A stretch of DNA of 64,000 nucleotides from the NCBI GenBank assembly GCA_963712955.1, contig CAVQKF010000013.1:186001-250000 (forward strand), written 5' to 3'. The notes under the pieces were generated by a model. That model had not been told where the DNA came from, searched no databases, and saw only the letters and a program-made list of their open reading frames with translations. Shown one piece after another: positions 43,054 to 51,580 of the stretch. The DNA comes from DATFVJ01 sp963712955. GTDB taxonomy: Bacteria > Actinomycetota > Actinomycetes > Streptosporangiales > Streptosporangiaceae. The first letter of the stretch is position 1. Every line of letters starts with the position of its first letter. Position numbers and translations under genes: made by a program.

Positions 43054-43901
43054 CCGGGCACTCCCGGGCAGACCGGTGGCGGCGGCTGTGCGCCGATCTT
43101 GCCGACGATGTCATCGGCGATCCCCTCCGCCGCGCTCAGCAGCTCGCTCTGCCCATACCTATCCCCCTGCGCGCCGGCGCGCGGCCGCCCGTCGGCATAT
43201 CCGGCCGTGTACATGACAAGGTACGGGCCCGCCGACATGCTCAGCGAGACCTGGCGGCCGGCGTCACCGAACCAAGCGGTCAGCGTGTGAGGAAAGGCGG
43301 CCGGACGGACTCCTGGCAGGAAAGTGCCCGGGCCGGACAGCGCGGTCTCCACCGCAGTGGCCGCACGCGCACTCGGCAGCACAGCCACGCCGACCGTAGT
43401 GACGAAGGCACCGGTCGCGTCCGCGTAGGTCGCACGCAGCACGGTGGTGCAGCCGTGTCCGGCGAGCACGCGGGCGGCCGCGCTGTCGGTAACGGTGGCG
43501 CACGACGCCTCAGGCGCGATACCCACGCGGCGAGCGGTCAGGATCAGGCCCCTGTCGCTCGCCAGGCTCGTCGCGGGCACCTGGTAGGTGACGCTGGCAG
43601 GGAAGATCTCACCGGCCTGCCAGGCCTGCCACCGCTTGCCGACCTCCCAGGAGATGATCTTCTGCTGCTCCGGGGCCGTGAAGTGCCGAGGCATGACGCC
43701 GATGCCCAGGCCGACCAGCGATGCCACCAGGCCGATCAGCCCTGCCACCACCGCCGTTGCCGCCAGCCGGAGGCGCGGCCTCGGGGGCGGGATGGCGGGC
43801 ATGACAGCGTGACGCTCAGACGGCAGGCCGGGCCCTGAGGCTGGCGACGGCCATGAGGCTGGCGACCTGTCGTCCCCCTCGCCGGTCGGCTGGTCTGCCA
43901 C
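43047..43901 (-). CDS. Single-span membrane protein, mycosin partner, unknown function
   Basis: A 284-residue protein: a Pro/Ser-rich cytoplasmic part (residues 1-45), one transmembrane helix (LAATAVVAGLIGLVASLVGL) and an extracytoplasmic domain of about 210 residues with two cysteines (EASCATV, GHGCTTV) that may pair, and a Pro/Cys-rich end (PPPVCPGVPGC). No known domain. ATG 43901. Its 3' end overlaps the mycosin start, suggesting that the two act together at the membrane. Confidence 0.75.
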   Translation of the reverse strand: MADQPTGEGDDRSPASWPSPASGPGLPSERHAVMPAIPPPRPRLRLAATAVVAGLIGLVASLVGLGIGVMPRHFTAPEQQKIISWEVGKRWQAWQAGEIFPASVTYQVPATSLASDRGLILTARRVGIAPEASCATVTDSAAARVLAGHGCTTVLRATYADATGAFVTTVGVAVLPSARAATAVETALSGPGTFLPGVRPAAFPHTLTAWFGDAGRQVSLSMSAGPYLVMYTAGYADGRPRAGAQGDRYGQSELLSAAEGIADDIVGKIGAQPPPPVCPGVPGC

Positions 43902-44016
43902 ATGGGCATGTTACGACTTGATTCGGGCACTTCGCCTTGACAGCACCGTCGTCCGCCGTATTCGCGGCGATGGCTGCCAGGCCGCGCCGTCGGGGACAGT
44001 TCAGTAGCTCACCAAC

Positions 44017-45195
44017 TCAGTAGGCGGGGAGCGAGGGGTCCACCTGCTTGATCCACGCGATCACGCCACCGCCGACATGAACGGCGTCGGCGAAACCGGC
44101 GTTCTTCACGACCGCGAGGCACTCCGCGGAGCGGACACCTGTCTTGCAGTGCAGCACGATCCGCTTGTCATGAGGCAGTGACTCCAGCGCCGCGCCTGAA
44201 AGGAATTCGCCCTTGGGGATGAGGGCCGCACCCGGAATCGAGACGATCTCGTACTCGTTCGGCTCGCGCACGTCCACGAGAAAGATGTCCTCGTTCCCGT
44301 CCAGCATGGTCTTCAGTTCACGAGCGGTAATCGTCGAGCCCGCCACGGCTTCCTGTGCCTCGTCCGAGACCGTGCCGCAGAACGCGTCGTAGTCGATGAG
44401 CTCGGTGATCGACGGGTTCTTGCCGCACACCGGGCACTCGGGATCCTTCTTGACCTTCACCGACCTGTAGGTCATCTCAAGTGCATCGTAGATCATCAGG
44501 CGCCCGACGAGTGGGTCACCGAACCCTGCGATCACCTTGATCGCCTCGTTGACCTGGATCGATCCAACGGACGCGCAGAGCACGCCGAGCACGCCGCCCT
44601 CTGCGCACGACGGCACCATTCCAGGCGGCGGTGGCTCGGGATACAGGCACCGGTAGCAGGGTCCGTGCTCGGCCCAGAACACGCTCGCCTGGCCGTCGAA
44701 GCGGTAGATCGATCCCCAGACGTATGGCTTGTTGAGCAGCACGCAGGCGTCGTTCACCAGGTACCTGGTGGCGAAATTGTCCGTACCGTCGACGATGAGG
44801 TCGTATGGCTCGAAGATGCTCATCGCGTTGCCAGTGTCGAGCCGCTGCGTGTGCAGGATCAGCTCAGTGAACGGGTTGATCTCCTTCACGGTGTCCCGCG
44901 CGGACTCGGCCTTCGGCCGACCGATATCGCTCTGGCCGTGGATGATCTGACGCTGGAGGTTGGACTCGTCGACGACGTCAAAGTCGACGATCCCGAGCGT
45001 GCCGACACCCGCAGCCGCCAGGTACATGAGGGCAGCCGACCCAAGACCACCCGCACCCACGCACAGCACCTTCGCGTTCTTCAGCCGCTTCTGGCCGGAC
45101 ATCCCGACATCGGGGATGATCAGGTGCCGGGAATAGCGCCGGACCTCGTCGACAGTCAGCCCTACCGCGGGCTCGACCAGGGGTGGCAGCGACAC
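44017..45195 (-). CDS. moeZ: MoeZ-type adenylyltransferase/sulfurtransferase
   Basis: A 392-residue two-domain enzyme that activates the C-terminus of sulfur-carrier proteins (MoaD/ThiS/CysO-like) with ATP and transfers sulfur to it. The ThiF/MoeB domain has VGAGGLGSAALMYLAAAG, the ESNLQRQ motif, zinc cysteines (CYRCLYPE, CPVCGK) and LGVLCASVGSIQ. The C-terminal rhodanese domain has the active cysteine in VLHCKTGVRSAECL. GTG 45195 with GGAAAGAGAG upstream is preferred to the long upstream frame. It occupies the same relative position as Rv3206c. Confidence 0.95.
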   Translation of the reverse strand: MSLPPLVEPAVGLTVDEVRRYSRHLIIPDVGMSGQKRLKNAKVLCVGAGGLGSAALMYLAAAGVGTLGIVDFDVVDESNLQRQIIHGQSDIGRPKAESARDTVKEINPFTELILHTQRLDTGNAMSIFEPYDLIVDGTDNFATRYLVNDACVLLNKPYVWGSIYRFDGQASVFWAEHGPCYRCLYPEPPPPGMVPSCAEGGVLGVLCASVGSIQVNEAIKVIAGFGDPLVGRLMIYDALEMTYRSVKVKKDPECPVCGKNPSITELIDYDAFCGTVSDEAQEAVAGSTITARELKTMLDGNEDIFLVDVREPNEYEIVSIPGAALIPKGEFLSGAALESLPHDKRIVLHCKTGVRSAECLAVVKNAGFADAVHVGGGVIAWIKQVDPSLPAY

Positions 45196-45442
45196 GGTGC
45201 TCTCTTTCCGCTCTCTAACAGGGCTTACTCGGTTCTGTGCGCGCACACATGCAACAGGCCCGCCACCGGGCGGCGACGGCCCTCCGCAGTACGTCAACCC
45301 GGCCGCCGGGGTGGCGCATTCCCAATGCCCGCCCCCCGTCCCGCGCCGCAGCGGCCGGTGCGGACACGGCCAGGCGCAGGGCAAGCAGACCTGGCAGGGC
45401 CCGGCAGTGGTGGCCATGTACCAAGATCATGGCTGGCCCGGC

Positions 45443-46531
45443 TCAGCGGGCTCCCGGTTTCACCAGGCCAGCACGCTCGGCGCTGCCTCCGCGCGCCGCC
45501 TGATCACGGAGGAAGGCGCGCACCTCGCGCGCCACGGCAGCCGGAGCCTCCATCATGGCGGTATGCCCCGTCCGCATCAGTACGACACTTCTGCCCGCAC
45601 GGAACTGGCGGGCGGCCCGGCACGCCAGCCGGCGGTCCACGAGCCGGTCGTGGCTGCCGAAGAGGGCGAGCACCGGGGCTTTGACCTGTGCCGCGTCGTG
45701 CCACAGCGAACCACGGCCGACGCGAAAATACTCCCTCACGATCGCGCGCGCCGAGCCGAGCGCCGCCGCGCACGTGTAATCGAGTGCGTCCCTGCGCGCG
45801 ACCTCGGCGATCTCTTCACCGCGCCGCAGCGGGTGCATCCGCCTGGGGTCGAAGTAAACGAGATCTAGCGTTGCCGCCACCCTGTCCTGCGCGGGCTGCG
45901 ATCGCAGCTGGCTCATCAGCCAGTCACCGAGCCCCGGCACGACGAGCATGGGGAACTGGAGCGTGGCCGGCCTCGGGCGCAGATCGGGCAGGGCAGGTGA
46001 GATCAGGGTCAGTGTCCGGACGAGATCAGGACGGCGTGCGGCCAGGCGGGTGCACACCGCACCGCCGAGCGAATTGCCGAACAGGTGCACGGGACCGCCG
46101 CCACGCCGTTCGATGAGACACGCCACAGAACGGGCGTATCCGCTGATCGAGTAGTCGCTGTCGGGCGGCCGCGGCGAGAATCCAAAACCCGGCAGGTCGA
46201 CCGCTTCGGCATCGAGAAGGACCGTTCCGGCCGTCGTGTCGATGGCGCCGGTGGTACCGGCAGGCAGCGCGGTGGCGTCGCCGGGTACGGCGGCGGCCGG
46301 GTGCCCGCCGAGCAGCGCCATCAGATCCGTCCAGTTGGCGGCCGAGCCGCCGAGCCCGTGCACGTAAAGGGCGGCCTCGGCATCAACGCCGGCCGCCTGG
46401 GCGTTCCGCACGAAGACCTCACGGTCCCCGATGCTGACAAGCCGCCCGGGCCAGAGCGGGATCGGTTCAGCCACGGGCCCGGTCCGGCCGCCTGGCGTGC
46501 GCGTGCCATGCGCGCAGCCGTTCGGGATCAT
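45443..46531 (-). CDS. Alpha/beta-hydrolase (lipase/esterase-like)
   Basis: A 362-residue alpha/beta-hydrolase. The oxyanion motif is YVHGLGGSAANW, the nucleophile lies in FGNSLGGAV, the acid in FGSHDRLVD and the His in TGHTAMME. A Gly/Ala/Thr-rich insertion (ATALPAGTTGAIDTTAG) precedes VDLPGFGFSPRPP. Substrate unknown. ATG 46531 is used, with GGGACGAGA just before it; GTG 46474 is a shorter alternative. The ku gene ends 27 bp upstream on the same strand. Confidence 0.88.
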   Translation of the reverse strand: MIPNGCAHGTRTPGGRTGPVAEPIPLWPGRLVSIGDREVFVRNAQAAGVDAEAALYVHGLGGSAANWTDLMALLGGHPAAAVPGDATALPAGTTGAIDTTAGTVLLDAEAVDLPGFGFSPRPPDSDYSISGYARSVACLIERRGGGPVHLFGNSLGGAVCTRLAARRPDLVRTLTLISPALPDLRPRPATLQFPMLVVPGLGDWLMSQLRSQPAQDRVAATLDLVYFDPRRMHPLRRGEEIAEVARRDALDYTCAAALGSARAIVREYFRVGRGSLWHDAAQVKAPVLALFGSHDRLVDRRLACRAARQFRAGRSVVLMRTGHTAMMEAPAAVAREVRAFLRDQAARGGSAERAGLVKPGAR

Positions 46532-46558
46532 TCTCGTCCCGCATTCCGGTGGCGACTG

Positions 46559-47434
46559 CTACCGCCGGCCACCGGTTGCCGTGACGTCGCCCTTCTTGCG
46601 CTTGGTCCGGCGGCGCGCCGTGCCGGCGGCGGAGTCTGTGTCCCCGCTGCCTCCGCTGTCACGTGCCTTCGCCGCCTCGACGCTCGCGCGCAGCGCGGCA
46701 ATGAGGTCCTCGGCCGGGGCGGCTTCGCCTGGTGCTTCTGGCGGCCGGACCGCCTCCTGGCCGCTGATCTTCGTCTCGATCAACTGCTCGAGTGCCTCGC
46801 GGTACTCGTCGCGGTACTGGGATGGCTCGAAATCGCCCGTCATCGTGTCGATCAGGGACACGGCCATCTTCAGCTCCTGTGCCCGCACGCCGATGTCCTC
46901 TTCGAGGAAGGGGAAGTCAGCGGCGCGGACCTCGTCCGGCCAGAGCATGGTCTCAAGCACGAAGACACCATCCCTGACCCGCAGCGTCGCGAGCGACTCG
47001 CGCTGCCGCAAGGCGATCTTCACGACGGCGACTCGCCCGGACCGTTCAAGCGCCGTGCGCAGCAGTACGTATGGCCGGACTCCCACGGCTTCCGGTTCCA
47101 GGTAGTAGGACTTCGCGAACAGAATGGGGTCGATCTGGTCGGCCAGCGTGAACTGCAGCACCTCGATGGTGCGGCCGGTGACGAGCGGGAGGCTGGCGAG
47201 ATCGTCGTCGGTCAGCACGACCGTCTCCCCTGTCGGCAGCGGGTACCCCTTCGCCACATCCGCATACGGCACCTCCTCGCCGCAGGCAGAACAGACCCGC
47301 CTGAATTTGATCTGGCCGCCGTCCGCGCGGTGGACCTGCCGGAATGTGATGTCACGCTGCTCGGTGGCCGCGTACAGCTTCACCGGGATGGTGACGAGGC
47401 CGAACGAGATCGTGCCCTTCCAGATGCTGCGCAT
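46559..47434 (-). CDS. ku: Non-homologous end-joining protein Ku
   Basis: A 291-residue bacterial Ku that forms a homodimer ring on DNA ends and recruits ligase D. It starts MRSIWKGTISFGLVTIPVKL, the invariant Ku opening. RRVCSACGEEV, DLASLPLVTGRTIEVLQF, FAKSYYLEPE and ELKMAVSLIDTMTGDFEP are typical. The C-terminus is a lysine/arginine tail (ARRRTKRKKGD) that contacts DNA. No LigD is in the window. It is divergent from a small acidic protein gene, with a palindrome between. Confidence 0.96.
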   Translation of the reverse strand: MRSIWKGTISFGLVTIPVKLYAATEQRDITFRQVHRADGGQIKFRRVCSACGEEVPYADVAKGYPLPTGETVVLTDDDLASLPLVTGRTIEVLQFTLADQIDPILFAKSYYLEPEAVGVRPYVLLRTALERSGRVAVVKIALRQRESLATLRVRDGVFVLETMLWPDEVRAADFPFLEEDIGVRAQELKMAVSLIDTMTGDFEPSQYRDEYREALEQLIETKISGQEAVRPPEAPGEAAPAEDLIAALRASVEAAKARDSGGSGDTDSAAGTARRRTKRKKGDVTATGGRR

Positions 47435-47486
47435 AGTCAGTCCCTACCCGTCTGGTGCTACCTCCCATCAATCCATACTTGTCCAG

Positions 47487-47504
47487 ATTGTCGTTATCGA
47501 CAAT
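47487..47504. promoter_or_regulatory. Palindrome between ku and the acidic protein gene
   Basis: ATTGTCG (47487-47493) and CGACAAT (47498-47504) flank TTAT, 52 bp upstream of ku. The A/T-richness and location suggest an operator or promoter element. The rest of 47435-47767 shows no gene. Confidence 0.45.
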
Positions 47505-47767
47505 ATGTTCGATGGTTACAGGTATGCCGGCGGTGGGAGGTGATGCGGGCCATGGATTACCAGCACACAAGTAGGGATCTTACGGGCGCGGATCCTTTCG
47601 TGAACTGGCGGAACGCCTGTCCATGGTCGCGGAGGAAGCCTGATCCAGAGCCCGCAATCGGCCCCTTCGGGTGCCACAGCGGCGCCGGGCCCGCGGCACA
47701 CGCCGTAGGCTCAAGGTGAGGAACCGGCATTTTCACGGGCTCCCGAGCGGATCAAGGAGGGCGGCGG

Positions 47768-47947
47768 ATGACCGAGAAGGACATGGAGACGCCTGTCGAC
47801 GATGCCATCGAACAGGACCAGAGCGTCCGCCCGGACGAGGATTCTGAGCGCCAGGACTGGCCGGCCGAGGTGCCGCTTGACGCCGACGAGGCCGACGCCG
47901 CGGAACAAGGGCGCACGGTCGACCTCGACGAGGACGATTACCGCTGA
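47768..47947 (+). CDS. Small acidic protein (59 residues), unknown function
   Basis: Starts MTEKDMETPVDDAIEQ and ends AEQGRTVDLDEDDYR. About one third of residues are Asp or Glu. AAGGAGG lies about 9 nt upstream of ATG 47768. Proteins of this size ending in an acidic LDEDDYR-type tail recur in actinobacteria without known function; it is likely disordered. Confidence 0.65.
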   Translation: MTEKDMETPVDDAIEQDQSVRPDEDSERQDWPAEVPLDADEADAAEQGRTVDLDEDDYR

Positions 47948-48215
47948 CGATCGCACCGTATCGGGAGCACCTGGACTCGCCGGGTCCGCCGATGACCACG
48001 GCGGATCAAGCACCCTCGCGGCAGAGGACATACCGCGATCCTGAAAATTGGCATGCGCCGCGACCCGTCACGCACCCTCCAGGCGGCACCGTGGCGCCGT
48101 GGTCCGCCATCGCGTGTACTGCACACCAGCATGCCTACTGGGACGTAGGATTACGGCAACATGGCAGAAAGCCCCAGCTCTGCACCCTGGAAGTCCTACC
48201 AAATCGGAGTGTGTG

Positions 48216-48836
48216 GTGACCGCAACCCCGGATGCTCGCGCACGCGGCACGCGGCTGCCACGGCCGGCCAGGCGGCGCCAGCTGCTCAGCGCGGCGCAGG
48301 AGGTATTCGTCTCGCACGGTTACCACTCTGCCGCCATGGACGAGATCGCCGAACGGGCCGGCGTGAGCAAGCCGGTGCTCTACCAGCACTTTCCAGGCAA
48401 GCTCGAGTTGTATCTCGCCCTGCTCGACGAGGGTGCCGACCAGCTTGTCGTGACGATGCGGGACGCGCTGGCGTCCACCACGGAGAACAAGCAGCGGGTC
48501 ACCGCCACATTTGGCGCATTCTTCGACTTCGTCGGGGGTGAGGGCGAGGCGTTCAGGCTCGTATTCGAGTCTGACCTGAGCAACGAACCCGCCGTACGTG
48601 CACGGCTCGAACGTACCTTGCAGGACTGTGCGGAGATGATCAGCCAGATCATCCGCATGGACGCCGGGATCTCCGATGCCGAGGCGCACCTGCTTGGCAT
48701 GGGTCTTGTCGGCATGGCACAGGTGAGCGCCAGGTACTGGCTGAGCACGAACGGGTCCATCCCGCGGGACGCCGCTGAGCAGCTCATAACGCGGCTCGCC
48801 TGGCGCGGCATCAGCGGCTGGCCGCGCACCGGCTGA
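48216..48836 (+). CDS. TetR-family regulator
   Basis: A 206-residue repressor-type protein. The N-terminal helix-turn-helix is RRRQLLSAAQEVFVSHGYHS followed by AAMDEIAERAGVSKPVLYQHF. The ligand-binding half is helical (LLDEGADQLVVTMRDALAS, HLLGMGLVGMAQVSARYWLS). GTG 48216 has GGAG 6 nt upstream; GTG 48213 directly precedes it. DUF3107 follows after 105 bp and rhlE beyond, the same order as Rv3208-Rv3208A-Rv3211. Effector and operator are unknown. Confidence 0.92.
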   Translation: MTATPDARARGTRLPRPARRRQLLSAAQEVFVSHGYHSAAMDEIAERAGVSKPVLYQHFPGKLELYLALLDEGADQLVVTMRDALASTTENKQRVTATFGAFFDFVGGEGEAFRLVFESDLSNEPAVRARLERTLQDCAEMISQIIRMDAGISDAEAHLLGMGLVGMAQVSARYWLSTNGSIPRDAAEQLITRLAWRGISGWPRTG

Positions 48837-48941
48837 AACGCACGGCCGTTTCGCCCGGAGCGTAGGTTGCTGGCAGCACACGTGCGGGCGGCGGCTAATC
48901 TGGCGCAGGAATGTGCGGCTGCGGCCGCCGAGAGGAGCGCC

Positions 48942-49172
48942 GTGGAAGTCAAGATCGGCATTCAGTCAGTTCCGCGTGAGCTCGTCGTGGAGACTGACAC
49001 GCCCGCCGAGCAGATCGAGCGCGACCTGTCCACCGCGCTCACCGGCGACCGCGCGATATTCACCCTCGCCGCAGAGAAGGGCGGCAAGATCCTGGTACCC
49101 GCCGAAAAGATCGCGTATGTCGAGTTCACCGGCGCCGAGCCACGCAGGGTCGGATTCGGGACGACGATCTGA
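48942..49172 (+). CDS. DUF3107 (TB9.4-like) small protein
   Basis: A 76-residue protein with the DUF3107 pattern: VKIGIQSVPRELVVETDTPA near the start, IERDLSTALTG, then KIAYVEFTGAEPRRVGFG at the end. GTG 48942 follows GAGGAG by 5 nt. Function unknown; homologues are ATP-synthase-unrelated, cytoplasmic and widely conserved next to this TetR gene. Confidence 0.9.
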   Translation: MEVKIGIQSVPRELVVETDTPAEQIERDLSTALTGDRAIFTLAAEKGGKILVPAEKIAYVEFTGAEPRRVGFGTTI

Positions 49173-49205
49173 CGTAGCGGTCCCTGCCGGCCCTGCCGCC
49201 CTGCC

Positions 49206-49430
49206 GTCCCTCCCGGCCCTGCCGTCCCTCCCGGCCCTGCCGTCCCTCCCGGCCCTGCCGTCCCTCCCGGCCCTGCCGTCCCTCCCGGCCCTGCCGTCCC
49301 TCCCGGCCCTGCCGTCCCTCCCGGCCCTGCCGTCCCTCCCGGCCCTGCCGTCCCTCCCGGCCCTGCCGTCCCTGCTGGCCCTGCCGTCTGTCCTGACCCT
49401 GCCGTCCCTGCTGGCCCTCCCGGCCCTGCC
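49206..49430. repeat. 18-bp minisatellite, nine perfect and about three degenerate units
   Basis: GTCCCTCCCGGCCCTGCC repeats perfectly nine times (49206-49367), followed by degenerate units to about 49430. It begins 34 bp after the DUF3107 stop and no supported gene crosses it; on the two strands it could code PSLPAL-type or GPGGTA-type repeats. The remaining gap to rhlE (49431-49760) shows no gene. Confidence 0.95.
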
Positions 49431-49760
49431 GCCCTGGGACGCACGGGATCCGGGACTCGGACGTGCCCAAGTTACGCGTATCCGAGCATGTCGGTGAGGG
49501 CGGCGCGGTAGCCTGAATTGTCGGTGTGCGCAAACTCGGACGCGCGTCCGCAGCGTAACCGCGCGATGTTGGTTACACTGTGCCCGGCTCTTGATCGGAA
49601 TTTGGGCCCGCCGGATGGCGTTGTATCGTCTGGTGACCGATGGTGTCGGTCATGACACGGTTGGCTGGCTATTGCCCGGACTACGGTCTGCATGTCCTGA
49701 CGCAGGAGGCGGACGGCGGCAGCGAGAGCCGACGGCACCACGAGGCTTGACGGCCTCATA

Positions 49761-51353
49761 ATGGAGGCGGAAGCCCTGACAAGCAACACCCTGACAGAAC
49801 AAAGCATGCCGGACGACCGGACAACCGCGGAGCCACAGCCCCGGTCTTTCCGTGAGCTCGGCGTCATAGACCCAATATGCGACGCGCTCGAAACGCAGGG
49901 AATCACCTACGCGTTCCCCATCCAGTCACTCACGCTGCCTATCGCGCTCGGTGGCCATGACATCATCGGCCAGGCCAGAACTGGCACGGGTAAGACTCTC
50001 GCATTCGGCATCCCGCTGCTGCAGCGGCTGGACCCCGCGGGAATAAGGAGCACCCGCGAGCCACGCGCGCTCGTCATCGTGCCGACACGCGAACTCGCCA
50101 TCCAGGTCGCCGGAGACATACAGGCCGCAGGCGTCAGGCTGCCGGACACCGTGACAGGTGCGTGTGCCGGTGCCCGCGTGCTGACAGTTTACGGCGGCCG
50201 CGCGTACGAGCCGCAGATCGAGACCCTGCAGGCAGGCGTGGACGTCGTCGTCGGCACCCCGGGCCTGCTTCTCGACCTTGCCAGGCAGCGTCACCTCGTG
50301 CTTTCTCGCGTGGAAACGCTCGTGCTCGACGAAGCAGACAAGATGCTCGACCTCGGTTTCCTGCCTGACATCGAGCGCATCCTCCAGCACATCCCTGCCG
50401 CACGGCAGACCATGCTCTTCTCCGCCACAATGCCGGGCGAAGTGGTGGGGCTCGCCCGGCGTTACCTCCGGCAGCCGATGAACGTGCGGGCGGAGGAGCA
50501 CGACGAACCGCAGCTTGTGCCAGGCACCGAGCAGCACGTGTTCCGCATCCACCACCTCGACAAGATCGAGGTACTCGCCCGTGTGCTTCAGGCCAAGGAC
50601 CGCGGCCTGACGATGGTGTTCTGCCAGACAAAGCGCACAGTCGACCAGGTGGCCGTGGCGCTCAAGGATCGCGGCTTCGCCGTCGCGGCGGTTCACGGAG
50701 ATCTCGGCCAGGGGCAGCGGGAGCGCGCGCTGCGGGCGTTCCGCAGCGGGAAGGTGGATGTGCTCGTCGCCACCGACGTGGCGGCCCGCGGCCTCGACGT
50801 GGACGACGTCACGCACGTGGTGAACTACGAGTGCCCGGACGACGACAAGGCCTACCTGCACCGCATCGGCCGCACCGGCCGGGCAGGCCGTGACGGTGTC
50901 GCAGTGACCTTCGCTGACTGGCGCGACCTGCATCGCTGGAAGCTCATCGACGCCGCGCTCGGGCTTGGCCGTCCGGAGCCCGCCGAGACTTACTCCACGT
51001 CGCAGCAGCTCTACGAGGAAATGCATATCCCGCCATCCGCCACGGGCACCTTGCCGCGCGCGATGCGGGAGCGCGCCGGGCTTGAAGCCGAGGCGGTCGA
51101 GGACATCGGGGAGACAGGGCGGGCCCGCGCTCCACGGCCGCGTGAAACGACCGCCAAACGGGCGCGGGTCAGGCGCCGAACACGGTCCGGACGACCTATC
51201 CAGAACGGCTCCGCGGAAGCGCGTGCCGACACTACCGGTGGATCCAGCCGTGGCAGCGCGCCAGGCCGTGCAGACGCTGAGACAGGAACCGTGCACTCAG
51301 GCGGCGGCGGAGACCAGCCCAGCCGCCGCAGGCGGCGGCGCCATGGTCACTGA
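49761..51353 (+). CDS. rhlE: DEAD-box RNA helicase, RhlE type
   Basis: A 530-residue RNA helicase. The Q motif region is SFRELGVIDPICDALETQGI; motif I ARTGTGKT, Ia PTRELAIQ, II VLDEADKMLDLGF, III FSATMPGEV, and VI HRIGRTGRAGRDG are intact. The C-terminal 100 residues are basic and disordered (KRARVRRRTRSGRP...), likely for RNA binding. ATG 49761 is used; the in-frame ATG at MPDDRTTAEP (16th codon) is a shorter alternative. It remodels structured RNA, for example in ribosome assembly or decay. It closes the conserved core block. Confidence 0.94.
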   Translation: MEAEALTSNTLTEQSMPDDRTTAEPQPRSFRELGVIDPICDALETQGITYAFPIQSLTLPIALGGHDIIGQARTGTGKTLAFGIPLLQRLDPAGIRSTREPRALVIVPTRELAIQVAGDIQAAGVRLPDTVTGACAGARVLTVYGGRAYEPQIETLQAGVDVVVGTPGLLLDLARQRHLVLSRVETLVLDEADKMLDLGFLPDIERILQHIPAARQTMLFSATMPGEVVGLARRYLRQPMNVRAEEHDEPQLVPGTEQHVFRIHHLDKIEVLARVLQAKDRGLTMVFCQTKRTVDQVAVALKDRGFAVAAVHGDLGQGQRERALRAFRSGKVDVLVATDVAARGLDVDDVTHVVNYECPDDDKAYLHRIGRTGRAGRDGVAVTFADWRDLHRWKLIDAALGLGRPEPAETYSTSQQLYEEMHIPPSATGTLPRAMRERAGLEAEAVEDIGETGRARAPRPRETTAKRARVRRRTRSGRPIQNGSAEARADTTGGSSRGSAPGRADAETGTVHSGGGGDQPSRRRRRRHGH

Positions 51354-51580
51354 GTAACCCCCGCCACGAGCGGATTCCCGTCAGCGGGCCCGCGCCGTGG
51401 GCTGGGGTGCGGAACCGGCCTGCGCACCCAAGGACGGCCGCGCGCGCATAGGTCCATCAACGTAGAGATTCCGCCTGTAACCGCTGGGTTCAGGGGCCGT
51501 TCAGGAAACATCCTGGATAGCTTGCGAAACTGAACCCGCCGTACGCACGGCGCGCCGGGGGCCGACGCGAGGGACGACAG

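Noticed and set aside
41296..43901. A type VII secretion locus
   Set aside because: Only a mycosin-like protease and a single-span protein are present; no EccB, EccC, EccD, EccE or WXG100 gene is seen in the window.
49206..49430. Collagen-like or Pro/Leu repeat protein gene
   Set aside because: Both strands are open only because an 18-bp repeat without stop codons opens all frames; there is no ribosome site, no domain, and it begins after the DUF3107 stop.
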